Positions 1 to 8,010 of a DNA stretch of 64,000 nucleotides are shown here, in pieces. The translations under genes were made by a program, and so were the position numbers. Origin of the DNA: Slackia sp. GTDB taxonomy: Bacteria > Actinomycetota > Coriobacteriia > Anaerosomatales > Anaerosomataceae. How positions within the stretch are numbered: position 1 is the first letter of the stretch; each line of letters begins with the position of its first letter. Location of the stretch: contig DYEA01000016.1 of NCBI GenBank assembly GCA_020725885.1, positions 162,441 to 226,440 of the forward strand. Reading direction: 5' to 3'. Under the pieces are notes generated by a model. It ran no database searches, was not told the origin of the DNA, and saw only the letters and a program-made list of their open reading frames with translations.

Positions 1-563
1 CTACCGGAACGGTCTTCACGGCGCCTGCCGCTGCAGACGGCGACCTGCAGGTCACCGCGTTCTGCACCCGGTGCCACAAGACGTTCTCGGACGCCTCCGA
101 GACGACCATCACGGCTTCGGGCTACTTCTCGAACTGGAACGGCACGACGACGTTCGGTGCCCGCGACTATAAGAACCACCCGTTGAAGGCCGCGGAAGCC
201 ACATTCGCGGCATCGGGCGCCAACTACACCGGCCGTGTTGCGTGGGCCGATGCGCAGACCTGCCGTTCGTGCCACGCGGCTGGCGACACCCGCGTGTCGA
301 CCTCGTACGGCGGTTCGGGCGGCGTTGTCGCGTGGTCGTTCCCGCACTGGACGAACGGCAACGCGTCGTTCCTGGTGTCCGGCTGGGGCGTCAACGACGC
401 GAACATCGGCATCCTGGACGACCACCAGGCGAGCACCGGCAAGCCTGCTGGCTCGCACAGCGTGGCTGACGGGGCGGAGGACGGCGTGTGCTTGCGCTGC
501 CACACCAACGGCTCGACGGGCGCGCCGAACGACGCGACCGCTGGCGTGAACGTCACGTTCTAG
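1..563 (+). CDS. Multihaem c-type cytochrome, C-terminal part (5' end outside window)
   Basis: The reading frame is open from base 3, so the gene starts before the window and about 186 residues are visible. Three CxxCH haem-binding motifs are seen (CTRCH, CRSCH, CLRCH), with wide spacing of roughly 60-80 residues and Gly/Thr/Asn-rich sequence between them. Isolated histidines such as the one in KNHPLK could be distal ligands. The composition resembles large exported, sparsely haemylated surface cytochromes rather than compact NrfH/NapC types. It lies directly upstream of two further multihaem genes, which suggests a shared role in extracellular or periplasmic electron transfer. A TTG in frame at 183 is not the real start, because haem motif 1 and coding sequence lie upstream of it. 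The substrate is unknown. Confidence 0.85.
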   Translation, partial: TGTVFTAPAAADGDLQVTAFCTRCHKTFSDASETTITASGYFSNWNGTTTFGARDYKNHPLKAAEATFAASGANYTGRVAWADAQTCRSCHAAGDTRVSTSYGGSGGVVAWSFPHWTNGNASFLVSGWGVNDANIGILDDHQASTGKPAGSHSVADGAEDGVCLRCHTNGSTGAPNDATAGVNVTF

Positions 564-611
564 GCACAGAGAGCACGGTCCTTCGCGCTCAGTGTGCTGA
601 AGGGACCACGA

Positions 612-646
612 GGGCGAGGCCTGGTCCTCCGGGCCTCGCCCCCTTT
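612..646 (+). terminator. Probable rho-independent terminator after the first cytochrome gene
   Basis: A 10-bp inverted repeat (GGGCGAGGCC at 612-621 and GGCCTCGCCC at 632-641) is followed by CCTTT. A second imperfect stem (GGTCCTTC / GAAGGGACC, about 576-606) lies just before it. The stretch 564-672 otherwise holds no gene. Confidence 0.6.
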
Positions 647-672
647 CCTGTATCGTGCGCGACACGCGGAGC

Positions 673-1692
673 ATGATCATCGGCATGACGACTCCGGAAC
701 ACGGCCCAGACCCCCTCGCTGCGCGTCCGCGGTGTCCGAATCGCGGGGCGCTGGCGGTCGTCGCGATCGCCGCCGTGACCGTCGTGCTCGTGCTCGGGGG
801 CGGGTCGACGCGTGCAGCCTGCGCCGTGTGCCATCGTGGACTTGGGGGTGCCGCGGGCGCGGCTCCCGGCCACGCGCGCCTCTCGTGCTACGCGTGCCAC
901 CTCGGACGCGGGGCTGCCGACTGGCCGTCGTTCAAGGCGCGCGAGCTCTTCGTGATGTATCCGAAGGCCGTCGCGGGCGCCGGCCTGACGTACGGGCCTG
1001 CTCCGGTCGAGCGAGCGGCGTGCCTGCGCTGCCACCGGCGCGTGGCCGATTCTGTCGTCGAAGCGAACGGGATCCGCGTCGACCACCGCGCGTGTGCCGC
1101 CGACCGGCCGTGCGGCGATTGCCACGGCGCGTCCGCTCACGGCTCCGCGCTGCGGTGGAGCAAGCAGCCGGTGATGGAGGAGTGCGTGGCCTGTCACCGG
1201 GCAGCCGGCTCGCCCACGGAGTGCGACTCGTGCCACGTCGAGCACACCGAGCGGGAACGTCTCGCGAAAGGCCCCTGGCAGATCACGCACGGTGCGAACT
1301 GGTCCAAGACGCACGGCATGGGCACCTTGCAGTGGTGCGCGACGTGCCATCCGTCCGGCTATTGCGTGCGGTGCCACGGCGTCGGGCTCCCGCACCCGGC
1401 CGACTTCGGGCGCACGCACGGCGCGCTCGCGAAGGCCCCGAAGGCGGCGTGCCGTTCGTGCCACGACGAGGCGCTGTGCGACGGCTGCCACGGCGTGCCC
1501 ATGCCGCACCCCGAGGGCTTCCTCGTCCGCCATTCGAGCGAGGCGTCGTCGTCCGCTGACCCCAAGTGCCTCTCGTGCCACATCCAGAAGGACTGCCAAG
1601 CGTGCCACGAGATGCACGTCCACCCGGGCTCGACCGAAGGCACGGCCCGGCTGCCGCGTCCCGAGGACGTAGGGCTGGAGGGCACGCCGTGA
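673..1692 (+). CDS. Dodecahaem c-type cytochrome, membrane-anchored or secreted
   Basis: About 339 residues with twelve CxxCH motifs (CAVCH, CYACH, CLRCH, CGDCH, CVACH, CDSCH, CATCH, CVRCH, CRSCH, CDGCH, CLSCH, CQACH), so up to 12 covalently bound haems. One hydrophobic N-terminal segment (about residues 25-43, ending in a GGG-STRA stretch) would act as signal peptide or anchor, putting the haems outside the cytoplasm. Two modules of the form CxxCHGxx[LM]PHPxxF occur at haems 8 and 10 and recur in the next gene. Start choice is uncertain: ATG 673 has GGAG very close upstream, while ATG 685 and GTG 655 are in frame. The stop codon overlaps the GTG of the next gene, so the two are translationally coupled. 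Electron partner and terminal acceptor are not evident. Confidence 0.85.
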   Translation: MIIGMTTPEHGPDPLAARPRCPNRGALAVVAIAAVTVVLVLGGGSTRAACAVCHRGLGGAAGAAPGHARLSCYACHLGRGAADWPSFKARELFVMYPKAVAGAGLTYGPAPVERAACLRCHRRVADSVVEANGIRVDHRACAADRPCGDCHGASAHGSALRWSKQPVMEECVACHRAAGSPTECDSCHVEHTERERLAKGPWQITHGANWSKTHGMGTLQWCATCHPSGYCVRCHGVGLPHPADFGRTHGALAKAPKAACRSCHDEALCDGCHGVPMPHPEGFLVRHSSEASSSADPKCLSCHIQKDCQACHEMHVHPGSTEGTARLPRPEDVGLEGTP

Positions 1693-2849
1693 GCGCTCTT
1701 TGGCGTGACATCCAACGGCTGGCCGGGCTTATCGGCGAGGTCATCGCGGCCCCGACTGCGAATCTGAGCGCCGCCTTGCTGCTGCTCGCAGCCCTCGCGC
1801 TGCTGCTGCTGATCGTCGTGACCGTGATCGCGCTGCTCGTCCTGCCGTCCCCGAAGCCGCCGCGGAAACGTGCGCGAGCAGCAGGCGTGGAGCTGCAGAG
1901 GGACGGGAAGACGGTAGCGAGGCGTCGCGCACGGGCGCCGCTGATAGCGGTGCTCGTGACGGTTGCGCTTGCGCTCGGGTACGCGGGGACGGGCACCGAC
2001 CAGTTCTGCGTCTCGTGCCATGCGGACCTTGCGATGGCGAGCGCGGCCGGCTCGTCTGGATCTACCGAGACGCCAGGTCCGGCGAACCTCCACGGCGAGG
2101 TCCGGTGCGTCCGTTGCCATGAGGAAACGCTGCCGATCGGGTTGGTGTCCAACGTCGCCGCACGGATCCGGTTCGGTGTCAGGTACGCCATGGGAGCGGA
2201 TCCGAACGACGGCGTTGCGTCTGTGCCCACGCGCCGGTGCGTCGGCTGCCACCGGACGATCCTGGACAGGACGACCGAGTCCAGCGAGACCGGTGTAGCG
2301 ATGTCGCACGCTGAGCCGGTGCGTTCTGGCGTGCCGTGCCTCGAGTGCCATAAGAACGCCGGGCACAGGAGCGGATCGCAGGGCGTGTCGATGAATACCT
2401 GCTTGCGATGCCACGACGGATCGCAGGCGTCTGCGGAATGCTCCGCGTGCCACACGAAGGACACCGCGTTCGCGGTCCGCACCCGGCGTACTTTCTCGTT
2501 CGTCCACCTGCCGCCCGTCACGGACTGCGGCGGCTGCCACGACCAGCGCTCCTGCGACGCGTGCCACGGGCTCCGGATGCCGCATCCGAAGGATTTCCTC
2601 GATGGCGAGCACGCTCGGCAAGCGGGTTTCGAGAAGAAGGAGCTGTGCTGGCGCTGCCATACCTATCTCGAATGTGGGAAGTGCCACGCCGTCAAACCGC
2701 CGGGACAAGGCGCGTGGGGCCATGGCACCGGCGATTGGTGGCGCAAGGAGCACGGCCGCTCGACGCCTAAAGGCGCGCAGACCGGATGCGGCTGCCATGG
2801 CCGCAGCCCGTACGCGCGTGCCGGCAACTACTGCAAGGCGTGCCATTAA
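1689..2849 (+). CDS. Membrane-anchored undecahaem cytochrome c (NapC/NrfH-like anchor)
   Basis: Read from GTG 1689, which overlaps the previous stop, this gives 386 residues. Two hydrophobic segments (about 25-52 and 80-98) flank a basic linker and precede the haem region. There are eleven canonical CxxCH motifs (CVSCH, CVRCH, CVGCH, CLECH, CLRCH, CSACH, CGGCH, CDACH, CWRCH, CGKCH, CKACH). Near the C-terminus a GCGCH sequence has only one residue between the cysteines, so it is not a standard haem site. The CDACHG-LRMPHPKDF module matches two modules in the upstream gene. By analogy to membrane-anchored NapC/NrfH-type cytochromes this would accept electrons from the quinol pool and pass them to the 12-haem partner; that role is inferred from architecture only. 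Confidence 0.85.
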   Translation: MSALWRDIQRLAGLIGEVIAAPTANLSAALLLLAALALLLLIVVTVIALLVLPSPKPPRKRARAAGVELQRDGKTVARRRARAPLIAVLVTVALALGYAGTGTDQFCVSCHADLAMASAAGSSGSTETPGPANLHGEVRCVRCHEETLPIGLVSNVAARIRFGVRYAMGADPNDGVASVPTRRCVGCHRTILDRTTESSETGVAMSHAEPVRSGVPCLECHKNAGHRSGSQGVSMNTCLRCHDGSQASAECSACHTKDTAFAVRTRRTFSFVHLPPVTDCGGCHDQRSCDACHGLRMPHPKDFLDGEHARQAGFEKKELCWRCHTYLECGKCHAVKPPGQGAWGHGTGDWWRKEHGRSTPKGAQTGCGCHGRSPYARAGNYCKACH

Positions 2850-2882
2850 GGCAGGCGGCGTTCTCGCGAATCGCCTCGTGCG

Positions 2883-2891
2883 TGGTACAAT
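2883..2891 (+). promoter_or_regulatory. Extended -10 promoter of leuD
   Basis: TGG followed by TACAAT (2886-2891), 31 bp before the leuD ATG. No good -35 hexamer is visible. It gives leuDB its own start, separate from the cytochrome genes. Confidence 0.6.
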
Positions 2892-2921
2892 CCCGCCACT
2901 TCGGAGGCGAGGAGGCGCGCG

Positions 2922-3419
2922 ATGAAGTTCGAAGGCACCGCACACCGCTACGGCCGCGACATCGACACGGACGTGATCATCCCGGCCCGGTATCTCAACA
3001 CGAGCGATCCGGACGAGCTGGCGGCCCACTGCCTCGAGGACCTGGATCCGGCGTTCGTGCAGAAGGTCCAGCCCGGCGACATCCTCGTCGCTGAGGAGAA
3101 CTTCGGGTGCGGCTCCTCGCGCGAGCACGCGCCGATCGCCATCAAGCACGCGGGGGTCGCTGCCGTCGTCGCCAAGAGCTTCGCGCGCATCTTCTACCGC
3201 AACGCCATCAACACCGGGCTTCCGATCTTCGAAGCGCCGGAAGCCGTCGACGGCATCCGTGCCGGCGACCGCGTGGCGATCGACGCGGATGAAGGCGTCA
3301 TCACGAACCTCACGACGGGCGAGTCGTGGCAGGCGCAGCCGTTCCCGCCGTTCATCCGCGAGATCATCGAGCGCGGCGGGCTCGTCGCGTACGCGCGGGA
3401 GAAGGTGGCGGGCCGGTGA
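2922..3419 (+). CDS. leuD: 3-isopropylmalate dehydratase small subunit
   Basis: 165 residues, the normal length of bacterial/archaeal-type LeuD. It forms the swivel domain of isopropylmalate isomerase, which converts 2- to 3-isopropylmalate in leucine synthesis and needs the FeS large subunit LeuC. The N-terminal [13 protein letters not shown] and the [13 protein letters not shown] loop are family signatures. A strong GGAGGCGAGGAGG ribosome site precedes ATG 2922. The gene overlaps leuB by 4 bp. leuC is not upstream (the neighbours there are cytochromes) nor anywhere else in the window, so the large subunit must be encoded elsewhere. Confidence 0.95.
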   Translation: MKFEGTAHRYGRDIDTDVIIPARYLNTSDPDELAAHCLEDLDPAFVQKVQPGDILVAEENFGCGSSREHAPIAIKHAGVAAVVAKSFARIFYRNAINTGLPIFEAPEAVDGIRAGDRVAIDADEGVITNLTTGESWQAQPFPPFIREIIERGGLVAYAREKVAGR

Positions 3420-4534
3420 GCGCGCCGCAGGCCGCCTGCCGCATCTGCCTGCTGCCGGGCGACGGCATCGGCCCGGAGATCACCGCTGAGGCCGTCAAGG
3501 TGCTCGAGGCCATCGGGAGCCGCTTCGGCGTGCGCTTCGAGTTCACAGAGGCGCTGCTCGGCGGAGCGGCCATCGACGCCACCGGCACCGCGCTGCCCGA
3601 CGAGACGCTCGCAGCTGCGAAAGCTGCAGACGCCGTGCTGCTCGCCGCCATCGGCGGGCCCAAGTGGGACACCACGGACCCCGACAAGCCACGGCCGGAG
3701 CAGGGGCTGCTCGGCATCCGCAAGGCGTTGGGGCTGTACGCGAACCTCAGGCCCGTGCGCATCTTCGAGCCGCTCAAGGGCGCGAGCACGCTCAAGCCCG
3801 AGGCGCTCGAAGGCGTCGACATGCTCATCGTCCGCGAGTTGACCGGCGGGCTGTACTTCGGCCCGCGGGCGCGCGAGCGTGACGTCGAGGGCGCGGCTGC
3901 AGGCGGCGCGCGCGGGATGCGCGCCTACGACACCTGCGTGTACTCGGAGCTCGAGATCGAGCGCATCGCTCGGGTGGCGTTCGAGGCCGCGCGCACGCGG
4001 CGCGGGCGCGTGCACTCGGTCGACAAAGCCAACGTCCTCGAGTCGAGCCGCCTGTGGCGCGAGGTCGTCCACCGCGTGCACGCGGCGGAGTACCCGGACG
4101 TCGAGCTCCTCGACCAGCTGGTCGACAACACTGCGATGCAGCTCATCCGCTACCCGGCGCAGTTCGACGTGGTGCTCACCGAGAACATGTTCGGCGACAT
4201 CCTCTCGGACGAGGCGTCGATGCTCACCGGCTCGCTCGGGATGCTCGCGAGCGCGTCGCTGGGCGACGGCACCGCGCTCTATGAGCCGAGCCACGGCAGC
4301 GCGCCCGACATCGCCGGCCAAGGGGTGGCGAACCCGCTCGCCATGCTGCTCTCGGTCGAGCTGATGCTCCGTCACTCGTTCGGCATGCACGAGGCGGCAG
4401 ACGCGCTCGCTGCGGCCATCGACGGCGTGCTCGCGGACGGCTGGCGCACCCGCGACATCGCGGACGAGACCACGCTTCCGCAGCGCACGGTCGGCACTGC
4501 CGCGATGGGCGACCTGGTAGCTGAGCGGATCTGA
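3416..4534 (+). CDS. leuB: 3-isopropylmalate dehydrogenase
   Basis: 372 residues from GTG 3416, which overlaps the leuD stop (GTGA). It oxidatively decarboxylates 3-isopropylmalate with NAD+ to 2-ketoisocaproate. Signatures include the N-terminal [19 protein letters not shown], the substrate loop [22 protein letters not shown], and the C-terminal [11 protein letters not shown] cofactor region. The open frame extends further upstream, but the family N-terminus begins just before LLPGDG, which supports GTG 3416. Full length with no defects seen; cytoplasmic. Confidence 0.96.
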   Translation: MSAPQAACRICLLPGDGIGPEITAEAVKVLEAIGSRFGVRFEFTEALLGGAAIDATGTALPDETLAAAKAADAVLLAAIGGPKWDTTDPDKPRPEQGLLGIRKALGLYANLRPVRIFEPLKGASTLKPEALEGVDMLIVRELTGGLYFGPRARERDVEGAAAGGARGMRAYDTCVYSELEIERIARVAFEAARTRRGRVHSVDKANVLESSRLWREVVHRVHAAEYPDVELLDQLVDNTAMQLIRYPAQFDVVLTENMFGDILSDEASMLTGSLGMLASASLGDGTALYEPSHGSAPDIAGQGVANPLAMLLSVELMLRHSFGMHEAADALAAAIDGVLADGWRTRDIADETTLPQRTVGTAAMGDLVAERI

Positions 4535-4540
4535 GGCGCA

Positions 4541-4554
4541 AGACCGGCCGGTCT
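4541..4554. promoter_or_regulatory. Perfect 14-bp palindrome AGACCGGCCGGTCT between leuB and ilvE
   Basis: A perfect self-complementary 14-mer lies 7 bp after the leuB stop and 18 bp before the putative ilvE -35. It could be an operator for a dimeric regulator. It could also be the core of a loop-less cruciform, but as a terminator it lacks a U-tract. Confidence 0.4.
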
Positions 4555-4571
4555 CACGGCGCTCTCAAGTG

Positions 4572-4600
4572 TTCGCGCACGGCCTGATACGCGCTACTAT
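4572..4600 (+). promoter_or_regulatory. Candidate promoter of ilvE-cimA
   Basis: TTCGCG (4572-4577), a 17-bp spacer, then TACTAT (4595-4600), about 45 bp before the ilvE start. The -35 is weak; the -10 sits in an unusually A/T-rich patch for this genome. Confidence 0.45.
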
Positions 4601-4645
4601 TACCATTCACACTGCTGTATGCCAGCGAGTCGGAAGGGGAGCGCG

Positions 4646-5563
4646 ATGGCCAGCCTGCCGAGAGTCGATTACATCTGGATGGACGGCGAGCTCGTCGAGT
4701 GGGAGAAGGCGACCGTCCACGTCCTTACGCACGCGCTGCACTACGGCTCCGGCGTCTTCGAGGGCATCCGCTGCTACGCCACCGCCGACGGTCCTGCGAT
4801 CTTCCGGCTGCGCGACCACATGGAGCGGTTCGACCGCTCTGCGAAGATGTTGATGATGGATCTCGGCATGAGCGTCGACGAGATCTGCGAGGCCGTCAAA
4901 GAGACAGTGCGGGCGAACAAGCTCCCTGAGTGCTATATCCGTCCGATCGCCTTCCGCGGCTACGGCGTGATGGGTCTCGACCCGATCCCTGCTCCGGTGC
5001 AGATCGCCATCGCGGCCTGGCCGTGGGAGACCTACATGGGCGAGGAAGCGCTCACGCGCGGCGTCGACGTCGGCATCTCGTCGTGGCGTCAGCGCGGCAT
5101 CAACTCGCTGCCGCCGGCGATCAAGGCCACCGGCAACTACCTCAACTCCTCGCTCGCGCGCGTCGAGGCGAACCGCCACGGCTACAACGAGGCCATCCTC
5201 CTGAACGAGGAGGGCAAAGTCTGCGAGGGCACCGGCGAGAACATCTTCGTCGTGCGCGACGGCGTGATCTCCACGCCGCCGGTCTCCGACGGCATCCTCG
5301 AGGGCATCACGCGCGACTCGATCATGGTGATCGCTGATGACCTTGGCTACCCGGTCATCGAGGAGTCGCTCGTCCGCACCGACCTGTACGCCGCCGACGA
5401 GGTCTTCATGACCGGGACGGCGGCCGAGGTCGTGCCGGTGCGCTCGGTCGACGGACGCGTGATCGGCGACGCCGGCCCGATCACGCTCGAGCTGCAGAAG
5501 ACGTTCTTCCGCGTGGTGCGGGGCGAGGAGCCCGACTACGAGGAGTGGCTGGAGCGGGTGTAG
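4646..5563 (+). CDS. ilvE: Branched-chain amino acid aminotransferase
   Basis: 305 residues, class IV PLP-dependent aminotransferase. It makes Leu, Ile and Val from their 2-keto acids with glutamate. Visible signatures are VHVLTHALHYGSGVFEGIR near the N-terminus, the PLP-lysine region IKATGNYLNSSLA, EAILLNEEGKVCEGTGENIF, and VFMTGTAAEVVPV. ATG 4646 is chosen over the in-frame ATG 4619 because a GGAAGGGGAG ribosome site lies just before it. The gene abuts cimA with a 1-bp overlap, so the two are probably one operon for branched-chain amino acids. Confidence 0.95.
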   Translation: MASLPRVDYIWMDGELVEWEKATVHVLTHALHYGSGVFEGIRCYATADGPAIFRLRDHMERFDRSAKMLMMDLGMSVDEICEAVKETVRANKLPECYIRPIAFRGYGVMGLDPIPAPVQIAIAAWPWETYMGEEALTRGVDVGISSWRQRGINSLPPAIKATGNYLNSSLARVEANRHGYNEAILLNEEGKVCEGTGENIFVVRDGVISTPPVSDGILEGITRDSIMVIADDLGYPVIEESLVRTDLYAADEVFMTGTAAEVVPVRSVDGRVIGDAGPITLELQKTFFRVVRGEEPDYEEWLERV

Positions 5564-7146
5564 TGGTCGTCCTCTACGACACGACGCTTCGTGACGGGAC
5601 GCAGCGGGAGGGCATGTCCCTCTCGGTGGAGGACAAGCTGCGCGTCGCGCAGCGCCTCGACGACCTCGGCATCCGCTACATCGAAGGCGGCTTCCCGGGC
5701 TCCAACCCCAAAGACATGGAGTTCTTCGAGCGCGCACGGCATCTCGCGCTCGCGAACGCGACGATCGTGGCGTTCGGGGCGACATGCCGCAAGGACCTCG
5801 CGCCAGAACGGGACGCCGGCCTGCAGGCGCTGCTCGACACTGGGTGCGAGGCGCTCTGCATCTTCGGCAAGGCGTGGGACCTCCACGTGACCGAGACGCT
5901 CAACGCCTCGCTGGAGGAGAACCTGCGCATGGTGCGCGAGAGCGTCGCGTACCTCAAGTCGCACGGCAAGACGGTGTTCTTCGACGCGGAGCACTTCTTC
6001 GACGGGTACCTGCACAATGCCGGCTACGCGATCGAGGTCTGCCGCGCGGCGGCCGAGGCCGGGGCCGACGCAGTGGTGCTGTGCGACACGAACGGCGGCA
6101 CGCTGCCGCAGGCGGTGCACCGCATCGTGCTCACGATGGCGAACGAGATCGACGTGCCGCTTGGCATCCACGCGCACAACGACGGCGGCTGTGCGGTGGC
6201 CAACTCGCTGCTTGCGGTCGATGCGGGCTGCACCCACGTGCAGGGCACGATGAACGGCTACGGCGAGCGCGCCGGCAACGCCGACCTCACGGCCATCATC
6301 CCCGCGCTCAAGCTCAAGATGGGGCTCGAGTGCGTGACCGACGACGAATTGCGCCTGCTCACGGAGGTCTCGCACTTCGTCGCGGAGACCGCCAACATCT
6401 CGCCCAACCCACACCAGCCCTACGTCGGCGCGAGCGCATTCGCGCACAAAGGCGGCGTGCACGCGAGCGCTGCGGCGCGTCTGCCGGGGGCGTACGAGCA
6501 CGTCGACCCGGCGCTCGTCGGCAACATGGCCCGCGTCGTGGTGAGCGAGCTTGCGGGCCGGGCGTCGCTCGTGCTCAAGGCGCACGAGATGGGCATCACG
6601 CTGTCGGTCGACGACCCCGAGACGAGCCGCATGCTCGACGAGATCAAGCGCCTCGAGCACCAGGGCTACACCTTCGAGGCCGCGGATGCGTCGCTCGAGA
6701 TCATGCTGCGCAAGTCGTTCGGCACCTACGAGCCGTTCTTCCGGCTCGAGTCGTTCCGCGTGATCATGGAGAAGCGGGAGGACGGCAAGGTGATGACCGA
6801 GGCCACCATCAAGGTGCACGTGTCCGGCCACCGGTTCATCGCGACGGCAGAAGGAAACGGCCCCGTGAACGCGCTCGACAAGGCGCTGAGGATCGCGATC
6901 GGCCGGTTCTATCCGGCGCTGGACGCCATCGAGCTCACGGACTTCAAGGTGCGCGTGCTCGACGAGAAGAAGGGAACGGCTGCCGTCACCCGCGTGCTCA
7001 TCGAGTCGAGCGACGGCGAGAAGAGCTGGGGGACGGTCGGCGTCTCGGAGAACATCATCGAGGCGTCGTGGGAGGCGCTCGTCGATTCGGTCGAGTACGG
7101 CCTGATGCACCCGAGGCAGGAAACCGGGCAGCCTGAGCGAATGTGA
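5563..7146 (+). CDS. cimA: (R)-citramalate synthase
   Basis: About 527 residues from GTG 5563, which overlaps the ilvE stop and is preceded by GGAGCGG at a good distance. The N-terminal HMGL-type TIM barrel has DTTLRDGTQREG, HAHNDGGCAVANS and NGYGERAGNADL; the C-terminal half carries the LeuA-type regulatory domain. Length and the DTTLRDGTQREGMSLS form fit the CimA/2-isopropylmalate-synthase-like family that condenses acetyl-CoA with pyruvate to give citramalate, the threonine-independent route to isoleucine. Pairing with ilvE, leuB and leuD supports this. LeuA activity cannot be excluded from sequence alone, and feedback by isoleucine is typical of the family. Confidence 0.88.
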   Translation: MVVLYDTTLRDGTQREGMSLSVEDKLRVAQRLDDLGIRYIEGGFPGSNPKDMEFFERARHLALANATIVAFGATCRKDLAPERDAGLQALLDTGCEALCIFGKAWDLHVTETLNASLEENLRMVRESVAYLKSHGKTVFFDAEHFFDGYLHNAGYAIEVCRAAAEAGADAVVLCDTNGGTLPQAVHRIVLTMANEIDVPLGIHAHNDGGCAVANSLLAVDAGCTHVQGTMNGYGERAGNADLTAIIPALKLKMGLECVTDDELRLLTEVSHFVAETANISPNPHQPYVGASAFAHKGGVHASAAARLPGAYEHVDPALVGNMARVVVSELAGRASLVLKAHEMGITLSVDDPETSRMLDEIKRLEHQGYTFEAADASLEIMLRKSFGTYEPFFRLESFRVIMEKREDGKVMTEATIKVHVSGHRFIATAEGNGPVNALDKALRIAIGRFYPALDAIELTDFKVRVLDEKKGTAAVTRVLIESSDGEKSWGTVGVSENIIEASWEALVDSVEYGLMHPRQETGQPERM

Positions 7147-7187
7147 AAGCGTGGGGGCTGCGCGTTGACCTGCGAACGGGGTGGGCG

Positions 7188-7937
7188 ATGAGGGTCGTTC
7201 GCGTGTTCCACGACGAGGACGTCCGGTACGGTCTGGCGGACGAGGGGAGCGTCACGCTCATATCGGACGAGCCGTTCGCTGCGTGGGAGCCTGAAGGGGT
7301 CGTGCCGTTGCCGCAGGCGCAGCTCCTGCCGCCCGTCATCCCGACGAAGATCGTCTGCGTCGGCGTCAACTACCGCGAGCACGCTCTCGAGATGGGTCAC
7401 GCGCTGCCCGACGAGCCGATCATCTTCTTGAAGCCGCCCACCGCCGTGACCGGCCCGCACGGCAAGATCCGCGTGCCCGAAGGGCTCGACGCGGTGGACT
7501 ACGAGGCCGAGCTCGCGGCCGTGATCGGCCGCCGCACGCACCGAGTGTCGCCCGTCGAGGCGCAGCGCAGCATCCTCGGCTACACGTGCGCGAACGACGT
7601 CACCGCGCGTCCCTTGCAGCGGAAGGACGGCCAGTGGACGCGCGCGAAGGGCTTCGACACGTTCTGCCCGCTCGGCCCGTGGATCGAGACCGACGTCGAC
7701 CCGCGAGACCTGATCGTGGAGTCGTACGTGAACGGCGAGCTCAAGCAGCAGGGCCGCACGAGCGACATGCTCTTCGACGTGTTCACGCTCGTCAGCTTCG
7801 TCAGCCATGTGATGACGCTGCTGCCAGGCGACGTGGTCCTCACGGGAACGCCTGCCGGCGTCGGCCCGATGCGTCCGGGCGACGTCGTCGAAGTGCGCAT
7901 CGCAGGCATCGGGAGCCTGGTCAACCACGTGGTCTGA
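7188..7937 (+). CDS. Fumarylacetoacetate hydrolase (FAH) fold family protein
   Basis: 249 residues from ATG 7188. The FAH-fold core is clear: KIVCVGVNYREHALEMGH, EAELAAVIGR, TCANDVTARPLQRKDGQW, KGFDTFCPLGPW and LLPGDVVLTGTPAGVG. Members hydrolyse or decarboxylate acylpyruvates, oxaloacetate or 2-hydroxy-hepta-dienedioates using a divalent metal held by Glu/Glu/Asp, and these acidic residues are present. The exact substrate cannot be read from the sequence; oxaloacetate decarboxylase or acylpyruvase housekeeping activity is the usual default. An in-frame upstream ATG at 7143 is possible but adds an atypical N-terminus. Confidence 0.9.
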   Translation: MRVVRVFHDEDVRYGLADEGSVTLISDEPFAAWEPEGVVPLPQAQLLPPVIPTKIVCVGVNYREHALEMGHALPDEPIIFLKPPTAVTGPHGKIRVPEGLDAVDYEAELAAVIGRRTHRVSPVEAQRSILGYTCANDVTARPLQRKDGQWTRAKGFDTFCPLGPWIETDVDPRDLIVESYVNGELKQQGRTSDMLFDVFTLVSFVSHVMTLLPGDVVLTGTPAGVGPMRPGDVVEVRIAGIGSLVNHVV

Positions 7938-7964
7938 GCCCGCGCCGCTCGCAGCGGCCTGTCC

Positions 7965-7973
7965 TGGTATGCT
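7965..7973 (+). promoter_or_regulatory. Extended -10 element of the propeller-CWB2 gene
   Basis: TGG-TATGCT at 7965-7973, 38 bp before GTG 8011. A small 5-bp hairpin (7944-7958, GCCGC/GCGGC) precedes it and follows the upstream stop codon. Confidence 0.5.
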
Positions 7974-8010
7974 TGTGGCAGTCCGCGCTCACCGGAAGGT
8001 GGTCCCCCTC

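Noticed and set aside
183..563. Reading the first gene as a 126-residue protein starting at TTG 183
   Set aside because: A haem motif and uninterrupted coding sequence lie upstream in the same frame, so the gene begins outside the window.
1359..3149. Long minus-strand open frames opposite the cytochromes and leuD
   Set aside because: Haem motifs, ribosome sites and overlaps support the + strand genes; antisense frames show no domains.
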